A DNA stretch of 5,580 nucleotides from Massilia sp. GTDB taxonomy: Bacteria > Pseudomonadota > Gammaproteobacteria > Burkholderiales > Burkholderiaceae_D. The translations under genes were made by a program, and so were the position numbers. Within the stretch, counting starts at the first letter, position 1; every line of letters starts with the position of its first letter. Under the pieces are notes generated by a model. The model was not told the DNA's origin. It was given only the letters and a program-made list of their open reading frames with translations, and ran no database searches. The stretch covers positions 1 to 5,580 of the forward strand of contig DNCF01000470.1 of assembly GCA_003484545.1 (NCBI GenBank), written 5' to 3'. Shown here piece by piece: positions 5,380 through 5,580 of the stretch.

Positions 5380-5580
5380 ATGCGCTACCTGATCGTCGAC
5401 GACGAAGCGCCGGGCCGGACCAACCTGCGGCTGGCGATGGCCGCCCATCCGGACTGGATGCTGGTGGCCGAATGCGAGGGCGCGGCGGCCGCGCGCGCGG
5501 TCCTCGCCGGCCAGGACGTCGACCTGGTCTTCCTCGACATCCAGATGCCGGCCGAGTCGGGCCTGGCGCTGGCGCGCGAG
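5380..5580 (+). CDS. Response regulator, receiver domain, probably LytTR (AlgR/LytR) type, 3' partial
   Basis: Sixty-seven residues of a CheY-like receiver are visible before the right edge. MRYLIVDDEAPGR carries the acidic pocket Asp7-Asp8-Glu9, and DLVFLDIQMPAESG carries the phosphoacceptor Asp53, followed by the usual MP. The DNA-binding part is beyond the window. A LytTR domain is inferred from the adjacent LytS/AlgZ-type kinase and from the VDDEAPGR start common in that group. Two in-frame starts compete, ATG 5374 and ATG 5380. The weak Shine-Dalgarno AGGG (5368-5371, overlapping the kinase TAG) is 8 bases from 5380 but only 2 from 5374, so 5380 is preferred; 5374 would add Met-Ala. The gene starts 4-10 bases after the kinase stop, which indicates an operon and probably translational coupling. 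It should receive phosphate from His194 of the kinase. Confidence 0.92.
   Translation, partial: MRYLIVDDEAPGRTNLRLAMAAHPDWMLVAECEGAAAARAVLAGQDVDLVFLDIQMPAESGLALARE

Overview
The window is a chromosomal-looking stretch of very GC-rich DNA. It probably comes from a betaproteobacterium of the Burkholderiales, most like the Oxalobacteraceae (Massilia/Telluria-type). That placement rests on base composition, on the N-terminus of the chemoreceptor (MKFNDFRIGARLG, a form common in that order) and on the mix of genes; no rRNA or other marker is present, so it is an inference.

Layout, left to right. (1) Bases 1-1174, + strand: the C-terminal 390 residues of a berberine-bridge-enzyme-like FAD-dependent oxidoreductase, cut by the left edge. 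(2) Bases 1175-1533: a 359-base intergenic region. Its first half is GC-rich and holds a hairpin; its second half is strikingly AT-rich, with small palindromes and a candidate sigma-70 promoter. (3) Bases 1534-3168, + strand: a complete two-TM methyl-accepting chemotaxis protein. (4) Bases 3180-4082, - strand: an exported alpha/beta-hydrolase (putative esterase, YbbA/IroE-like) converging on the chemoreceptor with 11 bases between stop codons; it starts at TTG behind a strong Shine-Dalgarno. (5) Bases 4083-4244: a divergent intergenic region. (6) Bases 4245-5369, + strand: a LytS/AlgZ-type membrane histidine kinase. (7) From about 5380 to the right edge: the receiver-domain start of its probable partner response regulator.

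The kinase and regulator form a tightly spaced two-gene operon, a classic AlgZ/AlgR- or LytS/LytR-style two-component system. The kinase ATG sits 7 bases after an extended -10 element and has no Shine-Dalgarno, so it may be translated from a leaderless mRNA. The hydrolase is divergent from this operon and could be co-regulated with it, but nothing in the sequence proves a link. The oxidoreductase and the chemoreceptor look like independent transcription units.

I found no mobile element, CRISPR array, tRNA, rRNA or clearly novel multi-gene system. The genes belong to familiar families, and the points worth a second look are mainly in start sites and intergenic regions.
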